This document shows, in pieces, positions 36,698 through 46,432 of a stretch of DNA of 64,000 nucleotides. Source of the stretch: Paenibacillus sp. JCM 18996 (lineage in GTDB: Bacteria > Bacillota > Bacilli > Paenibacillales > NBRC-103111); NCBI GenBank assembly GCA_001313085.1, contig BBFE01000003.1:88693-152692 (forward strand), read 5' to 3'. The position numbers were made by a program, and so were the translations under genes. The notes under the pieces are model-generated. The model saw nothing but the letters and a program-made list of their open reading frames with translations, did no database searches and was not told the origin of the DNA. Numbering within the stretch: position 1 is the first letter of the stretch; every line of letters starts with the position of its first letter.

Positions 36698-37778
36698 TCA
36701 ATCATACCGAAAAAAAATAAACAACCGGTTCACGTGCAGAATAATGATTTTTTAAAACCATATAGACCGGGATTACAAGAATGATGCCCATAATACCGGC
36801 CACATCGCCGGCAGCCAGCAGCAGCAGAATGATCGTCAACGGATGGATATCCATTCGCTTTCCGTAAATGTGCGGGGACAGGAAATTTCCGTCAATTTGC
36901 TGGGCGGCGAGAATGACGATAAGCACCCACATCACCATCGAGGGAGACTGGGTAAAGGCCACGATAAGGCTGGGGATAGCGCCGATAATCGGACCGATAA
37001 ACGGGATCAGGTTCAAGATCATGAGCACCACGGCGAGGAGCAGGGAATACGGGAGGTGGATCAGCATGAAGCCGACGTAAACCATAACCCCAAGCAAAAA
37101 AACAAATCGCGATCCTGCTGATAATATAGGCGCTTAACGCATCATCGATCTCATCCAGCATCTCCTTCGCCACCTGCTTGTATTTCCCAGGGAACCACTT
37201 GAGGATCGAAGCGGCGAATTTATTGGAGTCCGTGAGCATGTAGTAGACGATAATCGGAACCGTAGTAACGATAATGACAATCCCGGTCACCACAGAAAAG
37301 AGGCGCGAGACATAATCCGTAGCCGCGTTGATGCCCTTGTTCAAGTAATCGGACATTTTGGAGGGGACGTCAAGCCCGTTCTTGGCGATATAAGCGGAAA
37401 CAAACCGGTTCGTCTGCACGATTTCCAGCTGTGTGTTAAAGCCTTCTATCATTTGCGGAATATTTTTTTTAATAAAAGCCTGGACTTGCGTCTGCAGCAT
37501 GGGTCCGAACACGATAGAAAACACAGTCCAGATACCGCCCACCACAAAATAAATCAGCAGGATCGCGTACGACCTCTTCAGATTTTTTCCCGGCAAGGTA
37601 GTTGACAAGCGGCCTCAGCAGATAAAAAAAAGAACCCTGACAGCATGAGAGGAACGAGCAGTACTTTGATCATCATGACGAAGGGTTGCAGCAGAAAACT
37701 GATCTTGGTGGTCAAATAAACCATCAGCAGGAACAAAATAATGCCGTAGCTTATTCTGTAGTATTTGCCTTGGGGCAT
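36698..37778 (-). CDS. AI-2E family membrane protein
   Basis: About 357 residues with roughly eight membrane helices. N-terminal helices (GIILFLLMVYLTTKISFLLQP), a long central soluble segment rich in amphipathic helix, then LSAYIISRIAICFFLLGVMVYVGFMLI and the family signature region LNLIPFIGPIIGAIPSLIVAF. Members export small solutes or act in cation/proton exchange; the autoinducer name reflects one early member. Breaks near 37623 (A8), 37590, 37465 (T8), 37098 (A6), 36750 (T6) and 36708 (A8). A TGA read at 36700-36698 ends the protein as FIFFRYD. Confidence 0.8.
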
Positions 37779-38006
37779 AAGCGATCAACTCCCTAGGCTC
37801 AATAATATATATGTATGGATTGTTACTAACCTTTTTTGTATTGTGGATGAAACACCTTACAAACATACATTTAACATTAATGCGGTCCGGAGCGCGGCAA
37901 CAAAAAAAACGGCACCCCATCAAAGGAGCGCCGCCAGTACGGTTTTTTAACCTCTAATTCGCGGTCGCTCATCCTTGAATGGCTTCGATAGAGGTTTTCT
38001 TACAAA

Positions 38007-39393
38007 TTAAAAAAAGCGGACGGAATAATTTATTTTTACCGGATTGGTTTCAATATCGTAAATTCCGGTTAATGTTACTGTATAAGAGTCATTATCCTTG
38101 AGAGCGGGCAGATTCTGCGGACGAAAGATGATGCAGTACGGCACGCCGTACCCGTCGTTATTGACGTTAAAGTAGTTGCCGTTCTGGCTGACGGTGCTGT
38201 CCTGCGAGCTTAGGGACCAGACCCTTTTGTCGGAATCCCGTGTGATCTGCACCTGAACATTGGAGGCCACCGGCTTCTTGTATTTCTTCGGGTTAAGCGA
38301 GATCGACCAAGGATCCTCCGAGGCAAAATGCTGCAAAGGGAAGAATCCTTTATTCGGCCAAGCGATATAATCGAAATCAACCGTCTCGGCACGGCTCTTG
38401 TCAAAAAAACCTGCATAGCGGAATAATAGCTCGGATAATTGCTGTATGTTCCCGCGGAGAAGCCGAATCCAACGTTCTTCAACTGCGGATTCAGAATCCA
38501 GCGGCGGTGGCCGACGCGGTCGATATTGGACTGGTCTTCATCCTTCATATACATCTTGACGGTGTCCTCCGCTTTTGCTCCGCCAAAGGCGATGTTGCTG
38601 CTGGATGTGGACTTGTAGCCGATTTTATAGAAAGCGTCGTTCATTCCGGCTGGCTTCGAAGGAGTGTGCGACAGCCTGCCAAAAGCGGATAATAACACCG
38701 CGCCGTATTGGGCTTGTTCGTTCAGCGAGCTGTCCTGCTGAAGGTCAGCGGGCAATCCGGCCAGGTAACGCATATAGTTCGCCATCTTCACACCGTCGTT
38801 GACAAAGTCGGGATTGATCACTCCCGGAGAGGCCGATGAAACCGAAGGCTCGGTGATAAAGGTTCCTCCCGTGTTAGTGGGGGCGAACTCCATGCTCTTC
38901 TGCCTGATTTCTTCTTTCGTTCTGCCTTCCAGAATCTCATCTTTCGAAATATATACGGATCGGCTGTCGTTGTTCCAGCCTACATACATGCCTAAGGATT
39001 CGCTCACAAATCGCAGTGGGACCATCGTGCTGGAATTAATCAGCTGGGCTTCCTGCTCCAGACTGACATTGCCGCCGCCTACCATGGCCAGCTTGGAGCC
39101 GATCTGCAGTTTCACCTGCTTGCCGTTCCTGGTTCCGGTGACGGTGCGCGTTGAGTCGTTCCAGTCCACCTTGGCACCTAGCGCTTCGAATAAAGCGCGA
39201 AAGGGAACCATGGTAGATCCGTTCACAATAACAGGCTTCTGGTCAAAATACTGCTCTTCTCCGTTGAGAAACACGGTGATCGGTTTCAGGGCGGGGGCTG
39301 CAGAAGCTTTGTTCACGGGGAGCAAGGGGGGACAAGAGGCTGCGAAAATCAGCAGGGCCGCAACAGAGGATATTACTTTTTTTTATTCAACAA
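38007..39393 (-). CDS. Secreted CAP-domain protein with copper-amine-oxidase-like stalk domain
   Basis: About 455 residues. A signal peptide (VISSVAALLIFAAS, cut near KASAAPA) is followed by a copper-amine-oxidase N-terminal-like stalk domain duplicated across residues 40-150 (ITVFLNGEEQYFDQKPVIVNGSTMVPFRALFEALGAKVDWND), then a CAP/SCP domain (YMRYLAGLPADLQQDSSLNEQAQYGAVLL, RLSHTPSKPAGM, GHRRWILNPQLKNVGFGF) and a short C-terminal beta domain. The stalk family is abundant in Paenibacillus exoproteins. The start is one of three TTG codons near 39393 after AGGAGCG; A8 in the signal region fits as fewer. Another break is near 38401-38407 (A7). The function is unknown, possibly wall-associated. 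Confidence 0.78.
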
Positions 39394-39686
39394 CAACGCT
39401 CCTAAACTATTTTATTTTGTTATTCCATATTATGCTATTCCACACAAAGGATTCGTATCCTTCTTTCTTTTTTTTGTGGGGGACGTGAGAAAATTTTTTT
39501 TGGACAGAATGATTATAACGATTCTTTCACTTGAGGCGGTACCCCGCAATATGAGTTAATATAAGCAAGCCGCCGGCCCAGTTCAAGGAAAGGAGCTGAT
39601 CTGTAAAATGATTTCATACGTTGAGGTGGTGGCTGCTTAAAGGCAGCCTAAGTCGGGGGTCTTCGGATCCCCGATCTATAAATCAT

Positions 39687-39714
39687 TGAATTGCCTCGTG
39701 AATGTGTAGTATAC
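39687..39714 (+). promoter_or_regulatory. Probable promoter of a short transcription unit
   Basis: TTGAAT, about 17-18 bases, TATACT. It reads towards the 15-codon frame and the terminator at 39866-39891. Confidence 0.45.
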
Positions 39715-39760
39715 TGGAAAAGTAATGGAAAATAAATCCGGGTGAAAGGAGTGTTTTACA

Positions 39761-39808
39761 ATGCAAATTGTTACCGCACAAAACTTCAATGAGGTGCTTA
39801 ATCTTTAA
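39761..39808 (+). CDS. 15-residue open frame with strong ribosome site
   Basis: ATG 39761 follows AAAGGAGTGTTTTACA and encodes MQIVTAQNFNEVLNL before TAA. The sequence resembles the first residues of thioredoxin-like proteins, but nothing thioredoxin-like follows in any frame. It may be a leader peptide, a small protein, or the stub of a lost gene. The promoter before it and the terminator after it suggest that the unit is transcribed separately. Confidence 0.35.
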   Translation: MQIVTAQNFNEVLNL

Positions 39809-39865
39809 CTGAATAGCATTTGTAAAACCCACCGGAACCTGTTTATACATAGTAGAACGCGCAGG

Positions 39866-39891
39866 CACGATGTGGATTCGTGTTTTTTTTT
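39866..39891 (+). terminator. Intrinsic terminator upstream of the CD3324-type gene
   Basis: CACGA, loop TGTGGAT, TCGTG, then a run of about nine T. It ends the short unit starting at 39687 and could attenuate read-through into the next gene. Confidence 0.6.
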
Positions 39892-40028
39892 GCTGCTTTA
39901 TGGCGGCTGCCGGGTCCGTGCGTGAACTGAGAGTGCTTTTACAAGTGGCTACGAGGTACTAAGATGAAAGCGCCCAAGGAATCGTTAGAACTAGAGAATG
40001 CCAAACGAGCCTTAGGAGGTTTTCATCC

Positions 40029-40328
40029 ATGAGTTATAAGAATGGGAAAGATATTCTCCCTCCGAATTTGCTGAAGCAGCTTCAGAACTACATCCAGGGA
40101 GAGATTATCTATGTACCCAAGAAAGAGCAGAAACGCGCAGGCTGGGGCGAGAATAACGGGACGCGCGTTTTGATCGAACGAAGAAATAAAGAGATTTATC
40201 GATTATACAGCAATGGGGCCAGTGTACGTGAGCTTATGCAGCATTTCCATCTGTCCGAGGACAGCATCCGCAAAATCATAGTGAAGACGAGAACCAGCGA
40301 GAAAGTGGCGCAGGAAATCGGGAGATAA
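40029..40328 (+). CDS. CD3324-type small HTH protein
   Basis: 99 residues, intact in one frame. MSYKNGKDILPPNLLKQLQNYIQGEIIYVPKKE is the conserved opening of this Firmicute family. The C-terminal part (RNKEIYRLYSNGASVRELMQHFHLSEDSIRKIIVKTR) is a Mor-like helix-turn-helix, so a DNA-binding role is likely; target genes are unknown. ATG 40029 follows TTAGGAGGTTTTCATCC. It contains no A/T run longer than four within critical positions, which may be why it escaped the frame breaks seen elsewhere. Confidence 0.78.
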   Translation: MSYKNGKDILPPNLLKQLQNYIQGEIIYVPKKEQKRAGWGENNGTRVLIERRNKEIYRLYSNGASVRELMQHFHLSEDSIRKIIVKTRTSEKVAQEIGR

Positions 40329-40356
40329 AACAGTGACCATCGTCGCTGTTTTTTTC
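40328..40356 (+). terminator. Intrinsic terminator of the CD3324-type gene
   Basis: AACAGTGAC, short loop, GTCGCTGTT with one mismatch, then seven T, directly after the stop codon. Confidence 0.75.
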
Positions 40357-40599
40357 TTTGATAAAAGCTATGTTAAACTTTGTTGTTGGTTCATTGAACG
40401 GGCAGAATAGCTATAATCGTTTATTAAAGTTTGAAATACATACGGTTACTCATCAAGTAACAGGAAAAGCTGACTCTAATCTGATTTCATAGATGTACAT
40501 ATCAGATTTAACTGGAATTTGTCCATATGATTCGGCACGTTGACCATGCAGGAGACATTTTCCGCAACATTAACTGGAGCTTTTTTTCCAGCAAAAGGA

Positions 40600-40854
40600 T
40601 CCTAAAGAGCACATCCGGGCAAGATTAGCAGGATCTTTTCCTTTTCTTCATTGAGTCAGCCAGGCGTTTCTAAGCATCTTCGAATATTGCGCGAAGCTGG
40701 CTTAGTCAGGATTAGCAAGGAGTCACAGAAGCACATTTACCATCTGCATGCAGAGCCGCTAGCAGAAATTGATCATTGGCTAGAGTGGTCGTTCTATGGA
40801 CTTTCCAAGAGGTGGAATGGCAAAGATGGCATGAGCAGTATGTTGAAGCAGTGA
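40600..40854 (+). pseudogene. ArsR-family regulator remnant
   Basis: The frame from about 40640 reads SLSQPGVSKHLRILREAGLVRISKESQKHIYHLHAEPLAEIDHWLEWSF, the recognition helix and wing of an ArsR repressor. The first half of the domain cannot be reconstructed from the bases before it, and the C-terminal tail after WLEW drifts from the family. Flanking sequence from 40357 to 41108 shows no other gene; 40855-40960 might be a degenerate partner (an SRPBCC-type protein often follows such regulators), but I cannot support it. Confidence 0.5.
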
Positions 40855-41108
40855 AACAGATACAAAACTAGTAACGGTGAAACAGGATCAGAAAAGTTTT
40901 TTTTATCAGAAATTCTTAATAAAGACTTATTCCTGACCTATGCTCCTAATATGAAGATTACCACTGGGGTTATCAAAAGATAAGAATGGATCACGGGCAT
41001 CCTGCAGTACCACCGAATGATGGTAAATAACTTGATGCCCGCATGCCCAGGTGCGGGGTGGAAGTACACCGGCCGCCTTTGATTATGCGATGTTATTTCA
41101 CCGATCGT

Positions 41109-41375
41109 CTACAACAGGAAGCCTTCTGACACGGGAACGACTTTCCCTCCGACACGGACGTCAATGCCCTCCGCCGATTCCTCGGCTTGCAGCTCAAGCA
41201 GCGAGGGCCGGTTGATTTCGTACCCCTGCTCCACTTTCAGCCGGATATGATGCTGGCCGAGGAGGGTCGGATGGCTCGCAAATGGCAGCTCATTCTGCGG
41301 AGTGAATATACGGACGTCGTACCCGCCGTCCCGCTTTTTTTTATCCGACAGAATAAAAGTCGTCTCCGAGCGCAC
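41109..41375 (-). pseudogene. PhzF-family protein fragment
   Basis: Reads SETTFIL, then DVRIFTPQNELPFASHPTLLG, and ends EQGYEINRPSLLELQAEESAEGIDVRVGGKVVPVSEGFLL. The first block is the PhzF N-terminal active-site region and the last is its C-terminus. About 40 residues before and well over 100 in between are missing. It begins only 7 bases after the nrdB stop. An internally deleted, 5'-truncated remnant of a phenazine-biosynthesis-like isomerase/epimerase gene. Confidence 0.6.
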
Positions 41376-41381
41376 GGCGAA

Positions 41382-42422
41382 TTAAAGGTCGTCCCAGTCC
41401 AGGTTGGAGGATTTGCTGTAGTTGGTTACCTTTTGCTCGAAAAAAATCGGTCTTGATCCCGTTCATGTTGCTGAAGCTTTCCACCCACCGCATCGGATGC
41501 TCCACCACCTCAGGATAGAGCACTTCAAGCCCGAGCTTGCGCAGACGTTCATTGGACAAATATTTGATGTACAGGTCGATGATTTCATTGCTTAGCCCAT
41601 TGATCGCGTTGCGGGTAATATACTGCCCCCATTCGATTTCGTGCTCGACCGCGGTTTTCATCATCCCCGCAAATCCTCGATCAGATCATCGGTGAACAGC
41701 TCGGGGTTCTCCTTGCGGATCTCCCGGAATATGTTTTGGAAGAGTGCCAGATGGGTAAGTTCGTCCCGCTGGATATACTTGATTTCTGACACGGTGCCGA
41801 GCATTTTGCCCTGACGGCCCAAGGCGTAGAAGAAGGAGAAGCCGCTGTAGAAATACACGCCTTCCAATATGTAGTTCGCCATGATCGTGCGGATCAGGTT
41901 GGAAACGGAAGAATCCTCAATGAACCGCTCGTACAGATCGGTGATGAAACGGTTGCGCTTCAACAGATGCCGGTCGTTGCGCCATTCGTTGTATATCCTG
42001 TCGCGCATCTCCGCAGAGCAGACACTGTCGAGAATGTAGGAGTAGCTTTGGCTGTGTACCGCCTCTTGGAACGTCTGCACCGTCAAGCACAAATTTACTT
42101 CCGGAGCGGTGATGAATTCGTTGATATTCGGCAGGTTCGCGGTCTGCAGGGAGTCCAGAAAGATGAGAAACGAGATGATTTTATCATAGCTTTGGCGTTC
42201 CTCCTCCGACAGCAGCCTGTAATCCTTGGCGTCCTGCGCCAGCGGGATTTCCTCTGGAATCCAGAAGTTGTTCATCATCGTGCGGTACATTTTGGTGGCC
42301 CATTCGTATTTCACATTGTTAAGCTCGATCAAATTCGTCGTATTCCCGCCGATCATCCGGCGTTTGCCCCAATCCCGGTCGCCGTCCTCATTAAAAAGCT
42401 TCTTTTTTTTCTGCAGTTCCAT
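41382..42422 (-). CDS. nrdB: Class I ribonucleotide reductase, small (radical) subunit
   Basis: Houses the di-metal/tyrosyl radical cofactor. About 345 residues. Metal ligands and radical site are visible: LDSLQTANLPNI (Asp), FQEAVHSQSYSYI (Glu, His, and the Tyr of SQSY at the radical position) and QRDELTHLALF (Glu, His). The C-terminal tail, needed to dock on NrdA, reads TNYSKSSNLDWDDL after correcting an A7 run near 41440 to A5. ATG 42422 follows GGAAGGAATGATCAATA. A T8 run near 42408 adds one Lys without changing frame. Another break lies near 41660. It is downstream of nrdA in the same transcript. Confidence 0.87.
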
Positions 42423-42547
42423 GTATTGATCATTCCTTCCTTGTGTAAAATAGCAGGCTGTTATCCGATTAGCTGAGCGTAATTTTTTTAACACGTGAAG
42501 TCGCGGGAGCAACCGAGCGCAGCGCCGGCGGCCCGCCCTCAGTGTGG

Positions 42548-44780
42548 CTATGCCGAGCAGCTGACGCATCTTCGACTTCAAGACTTTTGTTCCGGCAGTA
42601 GTACACGGTCTTCAAGCCGTTTTCCCACGCCGACATGTACAGCTCCAGAAATTCCTTGGCGGTGATTTCCGGCGTAATGTACAGGTTGAACGACTGCGAC
42701 TGGTCGATATGCTTCTGCCGCTTGCCGGCGCAAGGATGCTCCACTGCTGGTCGATGCGGTGCGCCTCCTTGTAGTACCACGTGGTGTCTTCGTTCAAATT
42801 CGGCGCCGTCTGCGGAATGACCGCATTTTTTCTTTTCTTCCACAAAGAATTTGTTGAAGATGGGGTCGATCCCCGCCGTGGAACCCGCAATCAGCGAAGT
42901 AGAGGCAGTAGGGGCGATGGCAAACATCCAGCGTTGCGCACGCCGTGCCTTGCGACCTGTTCCTTCAGCTCCAGCCACTCGGGACTGTCGTAGCCTCTGC
43001 GCTCGAAGAACGCCCCCGTCTGCCATTCGCTGCCTTCGAACTCGGGATATGCGCCTTTTTTCCCCGGCTATTTCCATAGAAGCTTGAATCGCGCAGTAGG
43101 CGATCCATTCGTATGTTTCATCCGCATGCTCCAGATGCTGCCCAGATTCCCACAGGATCCTGTGCGTAGCCAGCATTTGATGATAGCCGCTCGTTCCGAG
43201 GCCGACAGCCCGGTATTTTTTTATTCGTAATTTCCGCCTGCGGGATCGGGTAATAATTGAGATCGATGACATTGTCCATCATCCGCATCTGAATGCGTAC
43301 GACCCGCGCTATATCCTCTTTGGTCAAGGTCCGCCCGAGATTTGTCGAGGAGAGATTGCATACGACGTAATCGCCGCTTTTTTATCTTGGTCGTAATGAT
43401 TCCGTCCTCGTGCACGCTTTGGATCAACTCGGTGGGGCTCATGTTCTGGCAAATTTCCGTGCACAGGTTGGAGCAGTAGATCATGCCCGCGTGCTTGTTC
43501 GGATTGTCCCGGTTGACGGTGTCGCGGAAGAACAGGAACGGCGAACCCGTCTCAAAAGCCGAGGACATAATCTTCTTCATGATGTCGATGGCGGGAATTT
43601 CGTCTTTTGACAGGGAAGGGTCTTCCACGCATTCTTCGTACCGGCGTTCGAACTCGTCCCCCCAGCTGTCCTCGATGGAATAGCCTTTCACGCTGCGCGC
43701 CTCATGCGGGTCGAACAGGTGCCAAACGCCGCGCTCGCGCACTTTACGCATAAACAGATCCGGTATGCACACGCCGGGGAAAATATCGTGCGCTTTCATC
43801 CGGTCGTCGCCGTTGTTCGTTTTCAGATTCAGGAAATCCATAATGTCCTTGTGCCACACATCGAGGTAAACGGCAGCAGCGCCTGAACGAACCCCAAGCT
43901 GATCTACGGCCAGGGCCGTGTTGTTGTAGTTTTTTGATCCACGGGACGACACCGCCGGCGACATTTTTTGTAGCCCCGGATGCTGGAGCCTCTGCTGCGC
44001 ACTTTGCCCACGTAAATGCCCATCCCGCCTCCATGCTTGGACACCTGCGCGAAGCTCTGGTCTACATGTAGATGCCCCAGAGATTGTCCGGCACGGTATC
44101 GATAAAGCACGAAGACAGCTGGTGGTGCGGCTTGCGGGCGTTGGACAGCGTAGGTGTCGCCACGGTCATTTCCAGCCGGCTCATTACGTCATAGAACTGC
44201 TTGGCCCAGCGGACCGGCTCCCGTTCCATCATCGCCAAATGCATGGCCGCCCCCATGAACAGTTCCTGCGGAAGCTCCATAATCTCCTTGTTCGCTCCCT
44301 TGATCAAGTATCGGTCGCCGAGCGTCTTCACACCGATGTAATTGAACAGGCAATCCCGCTCCGGCCGGATGTAATCTCCAAGCTCCCGGATTTGCTCTTC
44401 GGTGTAATGCTTCAGAATATACGTCCCGTAAAGATTGGTCCCCGTGAGTCGGACGATCAGCTCATAAAAAGTCACCATAGCCAAAATGCTCGTACCCCCT
44501 GTTCACCCCCCGCTTCCTTGTACAGGTCGTAAACATATAGCTTCGCGGCCACAAACTGCCAGTCCGGCGTTTCCATGCTCGTCTTCTCCGCGGCGACCTG
44601 AATCAGCAGCCGTTGGATTTCCTTGGTCGTAATCCCGTTGCGGAATAAAGGCAAAAGCGCGGTTTCAAGCTCCAGCGGATCGCAGTCCGGATAGCCTTCA
44701 CAGGCGAAATCAATCACCTTCTTCATCTTGGAAAAAAAATCAGTTCTTCCGCTTGCCCGTTGCGTTTTTACGATTTCCAC
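42548..44780 (-). CDS. nrdA: Class I ribonucleotide reductase, large (catalytic) subunit
   Basis: Reduces ribonucleoside diphosphates. About 745 residues reconstructed. TPTLSNA and KNVAGGVVPWIK near the substrate site, the thiyl-radical Cys in SNLCTEI, and APTASTSLIAGSTAGIDP are present. Restoring one T near 42575 gives the redox-active C-terminus EDCVSCSA and a TAG read at 42550-42548; without it the frame runs on to 42469. GTG 44780 has AAGGGAG eight bases upstream; GTG 44789 is an alternative. Breaks lie near 44730, 44470, 44065, 43965, 43930, 43380, 43217, 43060, 42935, 42828 and 42730, many at T6-T8. Expression is probably controlled by the cobalamin riboswitch upstream. Confidence 0.87.
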
Positions 44781-44856
44781 AGCCAACACTCCCTTATGTA
44801 AAATGAAAAAATCCAGCGGCCCCCGGCTTTAGCGCGACTCACCCTGCCTTAACGCT

Positions 44857-44883
44857 AAAAAAGCGTCCCCCGGAAGGAACGCC
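44857..44883 (-). terminator. Terminator in the riboswitch expression platform
   Basis: On the minus strand GCGTTCC, loop, GGGGGACGC then TTTTTT, located between the cobalamin aptamer and nrdA, 77 bases before the start codon. It fits ligand-induced premature termination. Confidence 0.65.
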
Positions 44884-44894
44884 AATAAGTTCAA

Positions 44895-45100
44895 CGCGAG
44901 CATAACGCTTGCGATGAACACCTGCCTATTCTCCGTAGGTTTAATCGGTGCTGTCAGAAAAGGCAGGTCTCCTGGCTTCAGAGTACAGCGCCCAAGCAAG
45001 CCTTCCCGACGCAAACGATAGCGGTCAGTGGCATGTCTTACCCGGGCTTCTCTGTTACAGTGGCGGGACCGCACCGGCTTTCAACCGGTTTCCCTATTAA
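44895..45100 (-). ncRNA. Cobalamin (B12) riboswitch upstream of nrdAB
   Basis: Read on the minus strand the segment begins AATAGGGAAACCGGTTGAAA, then GCCGGTGCGGTCCCGCCACTGTAA (the conserved receptor core), continues through GACATGCCACTGACCGC, and ends with GAAGCCAGGAGACCTGCC, the B12-box-like closing element. This order and wording are those of cobalamin riboswitches. A terminator follows before nrdA. In Streptomyces coelicolor a B12 riboswitch represses class I nrdABS when the B12-dependent class II enzyme can work; the same logic is inferred here. Confidence 0.85.
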
Positions 45101-45172
45101 ACCAACCATATTCTACCAATCCTCTAAAATATGGCAGGTACCTTTTCCCACAATATGTAGTTGGTTTATCCA

Positions 45173-45202
45173 AAGATACATCAATATATAGGAGGTTGTC
45201 AA
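45173..45202 (-). promoter_or_regulatory. Promoter of the riboswitch-nrdAB transcript
   Basis: On the minus strand TTGACA, 18 bases, TATCTT. The start would be about 70 bases before the aptamer. Confidence 0.5.
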
Positions 45203-45385
45203 TCTTTTTTTTGCCTGAGGTTTTTTTCACATTCGGTATCTTGTGGTAAGTTAATAGAGAAATCGATTTTCCTATGAAGACACACTCATACATAGGGCTA
45301 CACCAAGTGATACCAGCAGCACCCTGCGTTGGGAATACACTCCGGCATCTGATACTATAAAAAAATAAAAGGGAGGAATAAATTC

Positions 45386-45800
45386 ATGCCAAAAAAAACT
45401 GTTCACTTTGGAAGAAGCCAATTCCTTACTGCCTTTACTGAACAAGGAATTGGAGTCGTTGCGGCAGTTAAAGCAGGAGTTTGAATCCAAGTACTATGAA
45501 CTGCATAATATAAAGGATTTTCATAAACAAATGGGACCGACCGAGCAGGATCCCTATTTCCGAATGGAGTGCGAGCTGGAGTTTCTGCAGATTGAAGTGA
45601 AAATGCACAGCGAGTACATTTATGAGAAAGGCGCGGAGTTAAAAGATATCGAGCATGGCTTGGTGGATTTTCCGGCGATGCTGGACGGACGCGAGGTACT
45701 GCTTTGCTGGAAGCATGGGGAAGAAAGCATTTCGCATTATCACGAAAGATACGAGGGATTTCAATTCCGCAAGCCGCTGAAGCACGTCGACAAGGAATAG
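45386..45800 (+). CDS. DUF2203 family protein
   Basis: About 138 residues, predicted cytoplasmic and largely helical. The N-terminal LFTLEEANSLLPLLNKELESLRQLKQEFE is followed by the signature end DIEHGLVDFPAMLDGREVLLCWKHGEESISHYHERYEGF. ATG 45386 follows GGGAGGAATAAATTC. A run of eight A after the third codon fits as six and restores one frame. Family function is unknown. Confidence 0.78.
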
Positions 45801-45805
45801 AAGAG

Positions 45806-45834
45806 AGCCCCTTTCTCTCGTAAATGGAGAGGGG
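45806..45834. terminator. Hairpin between convergent genes
   Basis: GCCCCTTTCTC, loop, GAGAGGGGC. No T tract, but it lies exactly between the DUF2203 gene and the convergent HxlR gene. Confidence 0.45.
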
Positions 45835-45861
45835 CGATGTCGTTTCTAGGAGCTTGACTGC

Positions 45862-46248
45862 TTACTTGCTGCTAGCGCGGTCAGTAGCGGGCCGGTCCGT
45901 GAAAGCATTCTGTCTGCACTCTCCGTGCTTTGGTCCGGCCGGGTCCTCCCACTGCAACGACCATTTGCGGATTTCTTCAATGACAGGCTCTAGAGCGAGG
46001 CCTTTCTCAGTCAGCATATATTCCACTCGAACAGGTACTTCGGGATACATTTTGCGGTCAATGAACCCTAGAGCTTCAAGCTCTTTGAGCCGTTCGGACA
46101 GAATTTTGCCGCTGATCTGCAGCGAATTCTCAATTTCGGAAAAAAAACGAAGCGGGCCCCGGAGCAATTTATGAATTACGATAATAACCCATCTCTTGCT
46201 GAGCAATTCCATGGCGTTAACGATTGGACAATATTCATTGCTGGTCAT
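45862..46248 (-). CDS. HxlR/YodB-type redox-responsive repressor
   Basis: 128 residues in one frame. A winged helix domain: CPIVNAMELLSKRWVIIVIHKLLRGPLRF, SGKILSERLKELEALGFIDRKMYPEVPVRVEYMLTEKGLAL. Cys7 (MTSNEYC) corresponds to the N-terminal Cys that senses quinones and diamide in Bacillus subtilis YodB; another Cys is near the C-terminus (GEC). The T8 run at 46140 gives RFFSE where the family usually has RFSE, so three extra bases may be present without a frameshift. It is divergent from an azoreductase gene, the arrangement expected for a repressor and its target. Confidence 0.8.
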   Translation of the reverse strand: MTSNEYCPIVNAMELLSKRWVIIVIHKLLRGPLRFFSEIENSLQISGKILSERLKELEALGFIDRKMYPEVPVRVEYMLTEKGLALEPVIEEIRKWSLQWEDPAGPKHGECRQNAFTDRPATDRASSK

Positions 46249-46326
46249 AACACTTCACCCCATAAAGGTAAATGCAGAATAGTTTTCTTCTTTTCTTCAT
46301 TATACACGATGCACAAAAAAAATTAC

Positions 46327-46355
46327 TTGACAATTTTAAATGCATATTGTAAATT
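46327..46355 (+). promoter_or_regulatory. Promoter of the azoreductase gene
   Basis: TTGACA, 17 bases, TAAATT, in the intergenic region shared with the HxlR gene. Confidence 0.5.
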
Positions 46356-46358
46356 AAC

Positions 46359-46371
46359 TTACATAAAGTAA
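46359..46371. promoter_or_regulatory. Candidate operator for the HxlR-type repressor
   Basis: TTAC, ATAAA, GTAA: a short inverted repeat just downstream of the -10 box of the azoreductase promoter, like the TACT/AGTA-type sites of YodB-family repressors. Binding is inferred. Confidence 0.4.
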
Positions 46372-46432
46372 CCTAATATAATTTGATTATTATGTTTCAA
46401 AAAAAAGGAACATCTCAGAGGAGCGTGTACGA

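Larger units (their letters stand above)
39394..40028. other. Long leader/intergenic region with hairpins and short reading frames
   Basis: Between the divergent CAP-protein and CD3324-type genes. It contains a 10-codon frame at 39608-39640 (MISYVEVVAA), two neighbouring hairpins at about 39630-39676 (GGCTGC/GCAGCC and an 8-bp stem closed by a TTCG loop), a promoter at 39687-39714, a 15-codon frame at 39761-39808 and an intrinsic terminator at 39866-39891. Confidence 0.55.

Noticed and set aside
39761..39808. Frameshifted thioredoxin gene
   Set aside because: Only the first residues resemble thioredoxin; no frame downstream carries the WCGPC motif.
44829..45074. Minus-strand frame of 81 residues
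   Set aside because: It lies across the cobalamin riboswitch and its terminator; the RNA explains the sequence.
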